Shown piece by piece: positions 26,456-35,201 of a stretch of DNA of 64,000 nt; within the stretch, counting starts at the first letter, position 1, and every line of letters starts with the position of its first letter. Source of the DNA: Betaproteobacteria bacterium HGW-Betaproteobacteria-11 (GTDB lineage Bacteria; Pseudomonadota; Gammaproteobacteria; Burkholderiales; Rhodocyclaceae); NCBI GenBank assembly GCA_002842395.1, contig PHCV01000015.1, positions 1 to 64,000 on the forward strand, written 5' to 3'. The notes below the pieces were generated by a model, which saw nothing but the letters and a program-made list of their open reading frames with translations, made no database searches and was not told the DNA's origin. The translations under genes were made by a program, and so were the position numbers.

Positions 26456-27098
26456 TCGTGCGCAGCAGCGCGGCGGCGCTCATCTCGCCGATCTGTTCCA
26501 GATACAGCGTGCCGAGCTCGGGATAGAAGCGATGCGCCTCCTCGCTGGCCAGGACGACGAGGCCGATGCAGGCGCCATCCTTTTCGCGCAGCGGCAGCTG
26601 CACCATCGAGCGCAGATGGGGCGCGGCCTCGCCAAACCAGGCGAGCGCGCCCTGCCCGGCGGCAGGGCCGCAATACGGCCGCGACAAAGCCGCGGCGAAG
26701 GCCTTGAGCGATTCATCGAGCGGGGCGAATTCGCGGCGGCCATCGCCGTCCAGGCCCCACAGCCGCAGGGCGACGTGCGGCACGGCAAAGGCTCCGCCCA
26801 GATGCGAATACAGCGCGCGCAGCACGTCATCGAGGCTGGCCGCGGTGATCAGCGCCACGGCCAGGGCATGTACCTTGGCGGCGATGGCATCGTTCTCGTG
26901 GCCGAAGCTGATCAGCTCGGCGAGCTTGGCTTCCAGCGCGCGCACTTTTTCGCGCAGCGAGAAGAGCTGCTTCTCGGTGATCGAAATCGCCCGCCCGCTA
27001 TGCGGATCGGGGAGGGTGACCAGGGCCAGGACATCGGCGTACTGGTCGAAGAATTCGGGATGATCGTGCAGGTAACGGGCGATGTCTTCGGCTTTCAT
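26445..27098 (-). CDS. DUF484 family protein (GAF-like)
   Basis: 217 residues: N-terminal helical segment [20 protein letters not shown] typical of DUF484, a coiled-coil part ([20 protein letters not shown]), then a GAF-like fold ([20 protein letters not shown]). The family usually stands between dapF and xerC, as here; function unknown. Its last residues LLRTRGS are encoded in family B repeat, so the natural 3' end may have been altered. Coupled to dapF by ATGA. Confidence 0.88.
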   Translation of the reverse strand: MKAEDIARYLHDHPEFFDQYADVLALVTLPDPHSGRAISITEKQLFSLREKVRALEAKLAELISFGHENDAIAAKVHALAVALITAASLDDVLRALYSHLGGAFAVPHVALRLWGLDGDGRREFAPLDESLKAFAAALSRPYCGPAAGQGALAWFGEAAPHLRSMVQLPLREKDGACIGLVVLASEEAHRFYPELGTLYLEQIGEMSAAALLRTRGS

Positions 27099-27949
27099 TG
27101 CAAGTCCTCGGGTAATTCGATGGTGCCACGGAATACGGTGACGGCCGGGCCGGTCATCATGACCGAAGCATTGATGCCCGGCCAGGCGATGGTCAGCGCG
27201 CCGCCCGGCATGGCGACCGCGACCGGCGAATCGAGCAGGCCGCGCCGGATGCCGGCCACCACCGCGGCGCAGGCGCCGGTGCCACAGGCCAGCGTCTCGC
27301 CGGCGCCACGCTCCCAGACCCGCAGGCGAATCGCGTGGCGATCCTCGATCTGCATGAAACTGGCGTTGACCCGTTGCGGGAAGCGCGGGTGATGTTCGAT
27401 CGCCGGACCAAGCTCGGCCAGCGGCGCCCGATCGAGGTCGCCGACCACCTGCACGGCATGGGGATTGCCCATCGACAGGGCGGAAATTTCCAGCGTGCGG
27501 CCGGCCACTTCGAGCGGATCGGTCACCGCCTCGCGCTCGGCGAGGAAGGGAATCTCGGCCGGGACGAAGCGCGGCGGGCCCATGTCCACCGTCACCTGGC
27601 CATCGGCCTCGAGCCGCAAGCCGATCAGACCGCCCTTCGTCTCGACGCGGATCTCGCGCCGGTCGGTGAGTCCGGCTTCATGCACGAAACGGACGAAACA
27701 ACGCGCGCCGTTGCCGCACTGCTCGACCTCGCTGCCATCGGCATTGAAGATGCGGTAGCGGAAATCGGCCGCGGCCGTCGTCGGCTCTTCCACCAGCAGG
27801 ATCTGGTCGCAGCCGATGCCGAAGTGCCGCTCGGCGATGAAGCGGGCCTGGGCCGGCGTTGGATTGAAACGCGGAGCGCGGCGGCCGGTGGCATCGAGCA
27901 CGACGAAGTCGTTGCCCAGGCCCTGCATTTTGCAAAAGTCGATTCTCAT
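27095..27949 (-). CDS. dapF: Diaminopimelate epimerase
   Basis: Converts LL- to meso-diaminopimelate for lysine and peptidoglycan. 284 residues with both catalytic cysteines: C in [10 protein letters not shown] and C in [11 protein letters not shown], plus [10 protein letters not shown] at the N-terminus and NPHAVQVV. The ATG at 27949 ([10 protein letters not shown]) is the family start. It heads dapF-DUF484-xerC-DUF364. Confidence 0.96.
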   Translation of the reverse strand: MRIDFCKMQGLGNDFVVLDATGRRAPRFNPTPAQARFIAERHFGIGCDQILLVEEPTTAAADFRYRIFNADGSEVEQCGNGARCFVRFVHEAGLTDRREIRVETKGGLIGLRLEADGQVTVDMGPPRFVPAEIPFLAEREAVTDPLEVAGRTLEISALSMGNPHAVQVVGDLDRAPLAELGPAIEHHPRFPQRVNASFMQIEDRHAIRLRVWERGAGETLACGTGACAAVVAGIRRGLLDSPVAVAMPGGALTIAWPGINASVMMTGPAVTVFRGTIELPEDLQ

Positions 27950-27998
27950 GGTTCGCATGGTAGCCCAAGCGCGGCACGGCGATCGTCGAAGACGCCGC

Positions 27999-28868
27999 TC
28001 AATAGACCGCTTTTTCTCCCTCCGGACGCGTCTTGAACCGCTTGTGAATCCACAGGTACTGCTCGGGGGTGCGCCGGATCTCGCCTTCGAGGAAGGCATT
28101 CATGCGCCGCGTCGCCGCCGCGATGTCCTCGCCCGGATAATCCGCCCACGCCTCGCCGATGCTGAGCACATAACGGTGGCCGACCTGCCGGGTAATCACC
28201 GGCAGCACCGTGGCGCCGGTCAGTTCCGCCAGGCGCGCCAGCCCGGTGATGGTCGCCGCCGGGATGCCGAAGAACGGCACGAAGACCGCATCCTTGCGAC
28301 CGTAATCCATGTCCGGCAGGTAATAGAAGGGCAGCTCCCGGCGCAGGGGATCGAGGATTTTCCTCACGCCCTCGAGGCGCGAAACCAGCAGGCTGTGGCC
28401 GAAGCGCGAACGGCCGCGGCGCAGCGCCGCATCGAACAGCGGATTCTTCGCCTTGGCATACACCGTCACCATGTCGGCTTCGAGGGTGAGCCGCGTCCAG
28501 CCGGCATCGAGGCCGACGAAATGCGGCGCGAACAGGATCAGCGGCCGGCCGCGGGCGGCCGCCAGCCGCTCGCCGTGCTCGATCACCACCAGGCGCCGGA
28601 TGCGTGCCGGCGAGGCCCACCACCACAGCCCCAGTTCGAGCATGGCACGGCCGAAAGCCATGAAGTGGCGTCTTGCCAGCGCCGACTTTTCGGCCTCCGC
28701 AAGCTGGGGAAAACACAGCCCGAGATTGGTCAGCGCGACATGGCGCCGTTCGCGCACGAGCAGCCAGAACACCAGTCCCAGACCGCGGCCGAGCGGCGCC
28801 AGCAGCGGCAGCGGCAGCCAGTGGAGCAGCCACATCAGCCCCAGCCACAGGCGCATGCCGGGCCGCAT
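27999..28868 (-). CDS. Lipid A late acyltransferase (LpxL/HtrB family), second copy
   Basis: 289 residues, one N-terminal membrane segment, catalytic HX4D in FAPHFVGLD (about residues 115-121), and [18 protein letters not shown] at the end. It adds a secondary acyl chain to lipid A at the inner membrane. Coupled to the preceding acyltransferase by ATGA at 28868. Copy 5 of the dispersed motif encodes EKSALA near residues 60-65. Which acyl position it modifies is not evident. Confidence 0.88.
   Translation of the reverse strand: MRPGMRLWLGLMWLLHWLPLPLLAPLGRGLGLVFWLLVRERRHVALTNLGLCFPQLAEAEKSALARRHFMAFGRAMLELGLWWWASPARIRRLVVIEHGERLAAARGRPLILFAPHFVGLDAGWTRLTLEADMVTVYAKAKNPLFDAALRRGRSRFGHSLLVSRLEGVRKILDPLRRELPFYYLPDMDYGRKDAVFVPFFGIPAATITGLARLAELTGATVLPVITRQVGHRYVLSIGEAWADYPGEDIAAATRRMNAFLEGEIRRTPEQYLWIHKRFKTRPEGEKAVY
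28675..28690 (+). repeat. Dispersed 16-base motif, copy 5
   Basis: GCCAGCGCCGACTTTT in the acyltransferase gene; read as KSALA, a third reading frame compared with other copies. Confidence 0.8.
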
Positions 28869-29719
28869 CAGGCGCCCGCCCGATCCGGCGCGGGCGGCTC
28901 GCCGGCGCCACGCACCTTCTTGTAGCGGTTGTAGCCCCACAGGTATTGCGTCGGACATTCGCGGATCAGCCCTTCCAGCGCGGCATTGATCTGCGCGGTG
29001 CGCTCGGCGAGACTCCCGGCCAACGGTGCGCGCAAATCGAACAGGCGCAGGTGAAAGCCCGCGCCATACGACAGCCGCTCGGCATACGCCAGTATCGGGG
29101 TCGCGCCGGTTTCGGCCAGTCGCGCGGCCAGCGTCATGGTGTAGGCCGGGCGGCCGAAGAACGGCGCCCAGACACCCTCGCCCTTGCCCGGTACCTGGTC
29201 GGGCAACAAGCCGACCGCCTCGCCGGCCTTCAAGGCCTTGAGCAGCCGGCGCACGCCGGAAAGATCGGCCGGCGCGAGCGTCAGGTGCGCACCGCGCCCG
29301 TTCTCGATCAGGGTTTGCAGCCAGGCCTGTTTCGGCGGCCGGTAGAGCACCGTCATCGGCCGCCGCGCGGCGTAATACTGGGCGGTGATCTCGAAACAAC
29401 CCAGGTGCGGAGTGAGGAAGACAATACCGCGGCCGACGCTCCAGGCCGCCTCGACCTGCTCCCAGCCACTCACCCGCACCACCCGGGCGACCACCTCGGC
29501 CTGCGGCCGCAGCCAGACTTTCGGCAATTCAAGGAGTCCTTTACCGGCTTCCGCCACCGCCGCCCAGTGCACCGCCGCGAGCCCGGCCGCCGCCAGGTTT
29601 TCGCGCAGATGACGGCGATAGGCAGGCGAGGCGAGCCAGACCAGAAGGCCGACGAGCGCGCCGAGGTTATGCAGGACGTGGAGCGGCAGACGGGAGAGAA
29701 AACGGAACAGGGCGATCAT
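28868..29719 (-). CDS. lpxL: Lipid A late acyltransferase (LpxL/HtrB family), first copy
   Basis: 283 residues with an N-terminal membrane anchor (LHVLHNLGALVGLLVWLASP), catalytic HX4E in TPHLGCFE, LYRPPKQAW, VGLLPDQVPGKGEGVWAPFFG and ECPTQYLWGYNRYKKVRG. The two tandem genes resemble the pair found divergent from metK in many betaproteobacteria; here the gnn-lpxA genes lie between them and metK. Confidence 0.9.
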   Translation of the reverse strand: MIALFRFLSRLPLHVLHNLGALVGLLVWLASPAYRRHLRENLAAAGLAAVHWAAVAEAGKGLLELPKVWLRPQAEVVARVVRVSGWEQVEAAWSVGRGIVFLTPHLGCFEITAQYYAARRPMTVLYRPPKQAWLQTLIENGRGAHLTLAPADLSGVRRLLKALKAGEAVGLLPDQVPGKGEGVWAPFFGRPAYTMTLAARLAETGATPILAYAERLSYGAGFHLRLFDLRAPLAGSLAERTAQINAALEGLIRECPTQYLWGYNRYKKVRGAGEPPAPDRAGA

Positions 29720-29797
29720 CGAGCGGGCGGCGTGAACAGGCGAAGAAAGGATTGGCAGGTAGAATTATCGCCTACTGTCCGTGCTTCAAACTCTTCA

Positions 29798-30841
29798 ATG
29801 ACCAGCAAACTTCGCGCCGCCGTGATCGGCGTCGGCTATCTCGGCCGCTTCCATGCCCAGAAATACGCGACCCTGGCGGCGCAAGAGCCGCATGCGCTGG
29901 AACTCGTCGGCGTCGCCGATGCCGATCCGGACACCGCCCGGCGCGTGGCCACCGAACTCGGCGTGGCGGCCTTTACCGACCCGGCGGCCCTGCCCGGTCA
30001 GGTCGACCTGGTCTCGATCGCCAGCAGCACGGCCAGCCACTACGCGCTCGCCCGCCAGTTCCTCGCTGCCGGCGTGCATGTGCTGGTGGAAAAACCGATC
30101 ACCGTGACGGTGGCCGAGGCCGACGCACTGATCGCGCTGGCCGCGGCAAAAAATCTCGTGCTCCAGGTCGGCCATCTCGAACGCTTCAATCCGGTATGGC
30201 TCGCGGCGCGGCCGCGGGTCACCCGCCCGCAGTTCATCGAGGCCCACCGCATGGCGCCCTTCAAGCCGCGCGGCACCGACGTCTCGGTGGTGCTCGACCT
30301 GATGATCCACGATCTCGACCTGATCCTGCCGCTGATCGCCAGCCCCCTGGTCGACCTGCGGGCCGCCGGCGTGGCGGTGCTCACCGACGGCATCGACATC
30401 GCCAATGCGCGGCTCGAATTCGCCAGCGGCTGCGTCGCCAACCTCACCGCCAGCCGCACCTCGACCGCTTCGCTGCGCCGCCTGCGGGTGTTCCAGCATC
30501 ACGACTATCTCTCGCTCGATTTCGGCGAGCGGCAAGTCGCGCACTGCCACAAGAAGGACGGCATCGACCCCGCCGCCGATGCCGCCGCCGCGCTCGATTG
30601 CGCCAGTCAGACGCTGCCGCCGGCCGATGCCCTGCTCGCCGAAATCGAAGCCTTCATCGCCGCCATCCGCCAGCAAACGCCGCCGGTGGTGAGCGGCGAA
30701 GACGGCCGGGCCGCGCTCTTCGTCGCCAGCGAGATCGAGCGCATGATCCACGCCCGCCAGCACGCCTTCGACGCGCCGCCCGCGGCGGCGACCGGCGTCC
30801 CGCCAGCGCCGACTTTTCTTGCCACGAAAGCCATGCCATGA
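29798..30841 (+). CDS. gnnA: Gfo/Idh/MocA oxidoreductase, GnnA-like
   Basis: 347-residue NAD-dependent dehydrogenase: Rossmann GVGYLGRFH (about 11-19), the EKP motif in VLVEKPITV, and a Gfo C-terminal sheet domain (LMIHDLDLILPLI). With the next two genes it matches gnnA-gnnB-lpxA of Acidithiobacillus ferrooxidans, where GnnA oxidises UDP-GlcNAc at C3. WlbA/WbpB is the alternative family. Copy 6 of the dispersed motif forms the C-terminal PPAPTF. It overlaps gnnB by ATGA. Confidence 0.8.
   Translation: MTSKLRAAVIGVGYLGRFHAQKYATLAAQEPHALELVGVADADPDTARRVATELGVAAFTDPAALPGQVDLVSIASSTASHYALARQFLAAGVHVLVEKPITVTVAEADALIALAAAKNLVLQVGHLERFNPVWLAARPRVTRPQFIEAHRMAPFKPRGTDVSVVLDLMIHDLDLILPLIASPLVDLRAAGVAVLTDGIDIANARLEFASGCVANLTASRTSTASLRRLRVFQHHDYLSLDFGERQVAHCHKKDGIDPAADAAAALDCASQTLPPADALLAEIEAFIAAIRQQTPPVVSGEDGRAALFVASEIERMIHARQHAFDAPPAAATGVPPAPTFLATKAMP
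30802..30817 (+). repeat. Dispersed 16-base motif, copy 6
   Basis: GCCAGCGCCGACTTTT in the last codons of gnnA (PAPTF), preceded by GGCGTCCC as in other copies. Confidence 0.8.
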
Positions 30842-31944
30842 ACATTCCGATGCTCGACCTCAAGGCCGAATACGAACTCCTGCGCGCCGAGATCGAACCG
30901 GCCATGCTCCAGGCCCTGGCCGCCTGCCAGTACATCGGCGGCCCCAACGTCAAGGCCTTCGAAGCCGAGGCCGCGGCCTATGCCGGCTCAAGGCATGCGA
31001 TCGCCTGCGCCTCCGGCACCGATGCGCTGCTGCTCGCCCTGCGTGCCTGCGGCATCGAAGCGGGCGATGAGGTCATCACCACGCCGTTCACCTTCGTCGC
31101 CACCGCCTCGACCATCCTCATGTGCAAAGCGACGCCGGTGTTCGTCGACATCGATCCGCGCAGCTTCAACCTCGATCTCGACCAGGTCACCGCCGCGATC
31201 ACGCCGCGTACCCGGGCCATCGTCCCGGTGCACCTGTTCGGCCAGCCGGTGCAACTCGCCCCGCTCAGGGCGCTGTGCGAAAAACACGGCTGCAAGCTGA
31301 TCGAAGACGCCGCCCAGTCCTTCGGCGCCGACCTCGGAGCCCGATGCGCCGGTCGTAAATCGGGAGCCTATGGCGACATCGGCTGCACCTCGTTCTACCC
31401 GTCGAAGAATCTCTCCGCCTTCGGCGATGGCGGCCTGACGCTGACCGACGACGACGCGCTGGCCGCCGAGTTGCGCGTGCTGGCCAGCCACGGCTCGCGC
31501 CAGCGTTACCACCACCACGTCCTCGGCTACAACTCGCGGCTCGACGAACTGCAAGCGGTGATCCTGCGCATCAAGCTCAAACGCCTCGACGAGTTCAACA
31601 CGCGCCGGCGCGCCATCGCCAGCTTGTATGACCGGCTGCTCGCCGACGTGGTGGAAACGCCGTTCGCCGACGGTCACGGCCGCCACGTCTATCACCAATA
31701 CACCATCCTCTCCGACCGCCGCGACGAGCTCCAGAAAACCTTGACGGAGGCCGGCATCGCCTGCGCCGTGTATTACCCGGTGCCGCTGCACCGGCAGGAA
31801 CTGTTCGCCGCCAGCCACGGCGACGTGCGCTTGCCGGTCGCCGAGCGCACCGCGCAACGCTGCCTGTCGCTGCCGATCTCGCCGCTGCTGCGCGACGAGC
31901 AGATCGAGCGGATCGCCACGGTAATCCGGGAAGCGCTGCAATGA
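30838..31944 (+). CDS. gnnB: DegT/DnrJ aminotransferase, GnnB-like
   Basis: 368-residue PLP aminotransferase of the sugar-aminating family: ASGTDALLLAL (phosphate-binding), EDAAQSFGA, PLP lysine in SFYPSKNLSAFGDGG and GYNSRLDELQAVIL. It would aminate the 3-keto product of GnnA to UDP-2-acetamido-3-amino-2,3-dideoxyglucose (UDP-GlcNAc3N). Coupled on both sides by ATGA overlaps, supporting one three-gene operon. Confidence 0.82.
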   Translation: MNIPMLDLKAEYELLRAEIEPAMLQALAACQYIGGPNVKAFEAEAAAYAGSRHAIACASGTDALLLALRACGIEAGDEVITTPFTFVATASTILMCKATPVFVDIDPRSFNLDLDQVTAAITPRTRAIVPVHLFGQPVQLAPLRALCEKHGCKLIEDAAQSFGADLGARCAGRKSGAYGDIGCTSFYPSKNLSAFGDGGLTLTDDDALAAELRVLASHGSRQRYHHHVLGYNSRLDELQAVILRIKLKRLDEFNTRRRAIASLYDRLLADVVETPFADGHGRHVYHQYTILSDRRDELQKTLTEAGIACAVYYPVPLHRQELFAASHGDVRLPVAERTAQRCLSLPISPLLRDEQIERIATVIREALQ

Positions 31945-32711
31945 TCCATCGCACCGCCCTCGTCGCGCCCGACGCCCGGCTCGGCGCCAACGTCCGCATC
32001 GGCCCCTACGCGGTGATCGAGGAAGACGTGGTGATCGGCGAAGGCTGTGAAATTGCCGCCCACGCGGTGATCAAGCACCACACCCGGCTCGGTGCGCGCA
32101 ACCGCGTCGCCGAGCATGCCGTAATCGGCGGCGACCCCCAGGATTTCAAGTTTCGCCCGGACTGCCTGTCCTACACCGAGATCGGCGACGACAACTGGCT
32201 GCGCGAAGGCGTCACCGTGCATCGCGGCTCGCGCGAAGGCAGTGCGACGAAAATCGGCAACCATTGCTTCCTGATGGTCGACTGCCATGTCGCCCACGAC
32301 TGCATCCTCGAGGATCACGTCATCGTCGCCAACTACACCGCGCTGGCCGGCGAGGTGGTGGTCGAGCAACGCGCCTTCGTCTCCGGCCTGGTCAGCGTGC
32401 ATCAGTTCTGCCGTATCGGCCGTAACGCGATGATCAGCCAATCCACCCGGCTGACCCAGGACGCGCTGCCCTTTTTCATCACCGAAGGCAGCCCAAGCCA
32501 CGCCCGCGGGCTCAATCTGGTCGGCCTCAAACGCAACGGCTTCGCCCGCGAGACGCTCGCCGCGCTGAAAGAGGCGTACCGCCTGCTCGCCTCGAATACG
32601 CCGCTGGCCGAAGCGCTGGACACCCTGCGCGACTCCCCCGACCCCGCCGTGCAGCATCTGGCGCGCTTTATCGCGGCCTCGAAACGCGGTTTTACCCATC
32701 CCGGACGATGA
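31941..32711 (+). CDS. lpxA: LpxA-type UDP-sugar acyltransferase
   Basis: 256 residues, the LpxA length: left-handed beta-helix hexapeptides followed by a C-terminal helical domain (LKRNGFARETLAALKEAYRL). The catalytic His of LpxA is at H119 (HVAHDC); H154 matches E. coli H160. The E. coli ruler residue G173 aligns with Q167, suggesting a shorter acyl chain, and E200 aligns with V194. Next to gnnAB it probably N-acylates the 3-amino group of UDP-GlcNAc3N. A second, conventional lpxA elsewhere cannot be excluded. Confidence 0.85.
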   Translation: MIHRTALVAPDARLGANVRIGPYAVIEEDVVIGEGCEIAAHAVIKHHTRLGARNRVAEHAVIGGDPQDFKFRPDCLSYTEIGDDNWLREGVTVHRGSREGSATKIGNHCFLMVDCHVAHDCILEDHVIVANYTALAGEVVVEQRAFVSGLVSVHQFCRIGRNAMISQSTRLTQDALPFFITEGSPSHARGLNLVGLKRNGFARETLAALKEAYRLLASNTPLAEALDTLRDSPDPAVQHLARFIAASKRGFTHPGR

Positions 32712-32728
32712 GGTAGAATCCGTCCCGA

Positions 32729-32889
32729 TCCGCCGAGTTAAAGACAACTTGCGTGGCGGAGAAAGTACGGCGGGAAATTCGCCGGCACCGGAAAACAAAT
32801 TTCGCTAAAGCGTCGCCGCTCACGCCCCGGAGCCGGCCTCGCCGGCCATATCCACACATGGGAGCGTTGGTTTTTTTAAGGAGCGGAAC
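32729..32889 (+). promoter_or_regulatory. Structured 5' leader of metK
   Basis: The 178-base gap before metK can fold into several hairpins: TCCGCC (32729-32734)/GGCGGA (32755-32760) with inner AGTT/AACT; CGGCG (32768)/CGCCG (32784); GCCGGC-CTC-GCCGGC (32832-32846). T7 at 32871-32877 precedes the AAGGAG ribosome site. Leaders of this kind often sense SAM or SAH, but I could not match it to a named riboswitch class. Confidence 0.4.
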
Positions 32890-34059
32890 ATGTCAAACGA
32901 TTACCTCTTCACCTCCGAGTCGGTCTCGGAAGGCCATCCGGACAAGGTGTCCGACCAGATTTCCGATGCGATCCTCGATGCCATCCTGGCCCAGGATCCG
33001 CATTCCCGCGTCGCCGCGGAAACCCTGTGCAACACCGGGCTGGTCGTGCTGGCCGGTGAAATCACCACCGCCGCCAACGTCGATTACATCCACGTCGCCC
33101 GCGAAGTCTTGAAGCGCATCGGCTACGACAACACCGAATCCGGCATCGACTACAAGGGCTGCGCGGTGCTGGTCGCCTACGACAAGCAATCGCCGGACAT
33201 CGCCCAGGGCGTGAACAAGGCCTACGACGACGACATCGACCAGGGCGCCGGCGACCAGGGTCTGATGTTCGGCTACGCCTGCAACGAAACCCCGGTGTTG
33301 ATGCCGCTGCCGATTCATCTCGCGCACCGGTTGGTCGAACGCCAGTCGATGCTGCGCCGCGACGGCCGTCTGCCCTGGCTGCGCCCGGACGCCAAGTCAC
33401 AGGTTACGGTGCGCTACGAAAACGGCAAACCACACGCGATCGACACCGTGGTGCTGTCGACCCAGCACGCACCCGACATCGCGCTGGCACAGATCCGCGA
33501 AGCGGTGATCGAGGAAATCATCAAACCGGTGCTGCCCAAGGAACTGGTCAAGGGCGAGATCAAGTATCTGGTCAACCCCACCGGTCGCTTCGTCGTCGGC
33601 GGCCCGCAAGGCGATTGCGGCCTCACCGGGCGCAAGATCATCGTCGACACCTACGGCGGCGCGGCGCCCCACGGCGGCGGCGCGTTTTCCGGCAAGGACC
33701 CGTCCAAGGTCGACCGCTCGGCCGCCTACGCCGGCCGCTACGTGGCGAAGAACATCGTCGCCGCCGGCCTCGCCGACAAGTGCCTGGTGCAGATCTCCTA
33801 TGCCATCGGCGTCGCCCGGCCAACCTCGGTCTGGGTCACCACCCAGGGCACCGGCCGGATTTCCGACGAGAAGATCGCCGCGCTGGTGAAGGAACATTTC
33901 GACCTGCGGCCGAAAGGCATCGTGCAGATGCTCGACCTGCTCCGCCCGATCTACGAAAAAACCGCCGCCTACGGCCACTTCGGCCGCGACGAGCCGGAAT
34001 TTACCTGGGAAAACACGGACCGGGCCGCAGCGCTACGCACGGCGGCGGGCCTGCAATAA
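32890..34059 (+). CDS. metK: S-adenosylmethionine synthetase
   Basis: Makes SAM from methionine and ATP. 389 residues; signatures [26 protein letters not shown] and the P-loop-like [16 protein letters not shown] are all present and the length is normal. AAGGAGCGGAAC precedes the ATG. Confidence 0.97.
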   Translation: MSNDYLFTSESVSEGHPDKVSDQISDAILDAILAQDPHSRVAAETLCNTGLVVLAGEITTAANVDYIHVAREVLKRIGYDNTESGIDYKGCAVLVAYDKQSPDIAQGVNKAYDDDIDQGAGDQGLMFGYACNETPVLMPLPIHLAHRLVERQSMLRRDGRLPWLRPDAKSQVTVRYENGKPHAIDTVVLSTQHAPDIALAQIREAVIEEIIKPVLPKELVKGEIKYLVNPTGRFVVGGPQGDCGLTGRKIIVDTYGGAAPHGGGAFSGKDPSKVDRSAAYAGRYVAKNIVAAGLADKCLVQISYAIGVARPTSVWVTTQGTGRISDEKIAALVKEHFDLRPKGIVQMLDLLRPIYEKTAAYGHFGRDEPEFTWENTDRAAALRTAAGLQ

Positions 34060-34090
34060 GGCCCAAGAAAACGCTGAAAAGCCCGGTTTC

Positions 34091-34190
34091 GTCATTCCCG
34101 CAGTCTCGACACACCCGGGGCTTTGCATGCCTGGAATTCCCCTGCGGGGGCAGGCAACTCCGCTTCGCGGCGGGCGAAGCGGGAATCCAT
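34091..34190. repeat. 100-base REP-like element, copy A
   Basis: Starts GTCATTCCCGC and ends GCGGGAATCCAT, so its ends form an inverted repeat (ATTCCCGC/GCGGGAAT). It matches 39992-40091 with a single difference in 100 bases. Both copies lie just after a strongly expressed gene (metK, groEL). Confidence 0.9.
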
Positions 34191-34205
34191 GAACAGCAAC
34201 CAACT

Positions 34206-34232
34206 GGATGCCCGCCTGCGCGGGCATGACGA
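34206..34232. repeat. Short REP hairpin beside copy A
   Basis: GGATGCCCGCCTGCGCGGGCATGACGA (split as GGATGCCCGCCTG + CGCGGGCATGACGA) is a hairpin of the same family as the one inserted in gmd at 60793-60820. Confidence 0.75.
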
Positions 34233-34288
34233 CATTCAGCGATTCCTCCATAATTCGACAATCGCTTGTCTCTCCCGGAGCTTCCACC

Positions 34289-34678
34289 ATGTCGGACCTG
34301 ACCAGAAATGTTCTCGGCGGCGTGCTGCAACCGTGCAGCCTCGCCCCCCTCACCGGCTTTCTGCGTAACGGCTGCTGCCAGGTGACCGAGGAGGACACCA
34401 GCAATCATGGCATCTGCGTGCGGGTCACAACGGCTTTCCTGGCCTTCTCGAAAGCCCGCGGCAACGACTTGTCCACGCCGCGTCCCGAATTCGAATTCCC
34501 CGGCCTCAAACCCGGCGATCAGTGGTGCCTCTGCGCTGCGCGCTGGCAGGAGGCGCTGGAGGCCGACATGGCGCCGCCGGTGGTGCTCGCCGCCAGCTCG
34601 CTGGCCGTGCTCGAGGTGGTACGACTGGCCGATCTGCGCCGCCATGCCATCGATGACGCCGACCAGGCCCGATCATGA
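34289..34678 (+). CDS. DUF2237 family protein
   Basis: 129 residues beginning MSDLTRNVLGGVLQPCSLAP and containing TGFLRNGCC, DTSNHGICV and KPGDQWCLCAARW, the conserved Cys and aromatic pattern of DUF2237. Cytoplasmic and of unknown function. Its stop overlaps the gpx start (ATGA), suggesting cotranscription with the peroxidase. Confidence 0.85.
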   Translation: MSDLTRNVLGGVLQPCSLAPLTGFLRNGCCQVTEEDTSNHGICVRVTTAFLAFSKARGNDLSTPRPEFEFPGLKPGDQWCLCAARWQEALEADMAPPVVLAASSLAVLEVVRLADLRRHAIDDADQARS

Positions 34679-35175
34679 CCACGGTCTTCGACTTCACCGC
34701 CCGCCGGCTCGATGACAGCGAGCAGGCACTCGCCGACTATCGCGGCAAGGTGCTGCTGATCGTGAATGTGGCCAGCCAGTGCGGCTTCACGCCGCAGTAC
34801 ACCGGACTGGAGCAGCTCTGGCGCGACTATCGCGAGCGTGGCCTGCGGGTGCTCGGCTTTCCCTGCAACCAGTTCGGGGCGCAGGAGCCGGGCGATGCCG
34901 CCGCCATCGCCGGCTTTTGCGCGAGCCAGTACGCGGTGAGCTTTCCGCTGTTCGCCAAGATCGAGGTCAATGGCCCCGCCACCCACCCGCTCTGGCAGCA
35001 CCTCAAACAGGCCGCGCCGGGACTGCTCGGCAGCACGGCGATCAAATGGAACTTCACCAAGTTTCTTGTCGCCGCCGATGGCCAGGTGATCGGGCGTTTC
35101 GCGCCGGCAACCCGGCCCGAAGAACTGCGCGGCGAAATCGAGCGACTGCTTCAGCCGATCACGCCGGCGACGTAA
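34675..35175 (+). CDS. Glutathione peroxidase family protein
   Basis: 166-residue thioredoxin-fold peroxidase of the GPx/BtuE type. Peroxidatic Cys in VNVASQCGFT (about residue 36), second Cys in GFPCNQFGAQEPG, and catalytic Trp/Asn in KWNFTKFLV. Reduces hydroperoxides, in bacteria usually with thioredoxin or glutathione. No signal peptide. Confidence 0.92.
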   Translation: MTTVFDFTARRLDDSEQALADYRGKVLLIVNVASQCGFTPQYTGLEQLWRDYRERGLRVLGFPCNQFGAQEPGDAAAIAGFCASQYAVSFPLFAKIEVNGPATHPLWQHLKQAAPGLLGSTAIKWNFTKFLVAADGQVIGRFAPATRPEELRGEIERLLQPITPAT

Positions 35176-35201
35176 TACCAGCGCCGGCGGAAACTTTCGC
35201 C

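Noticed and set aside
30838-31944. gnnAB as WlbA/WlbC for a 2,3-diamino-uronic acid
   Set aside because: The third gene has LpxA length and C-terminal helices rather than the short WlbB/WbpD acetyltransferase form, and no UDP-sugar 6-dehydrogenase is nearby.
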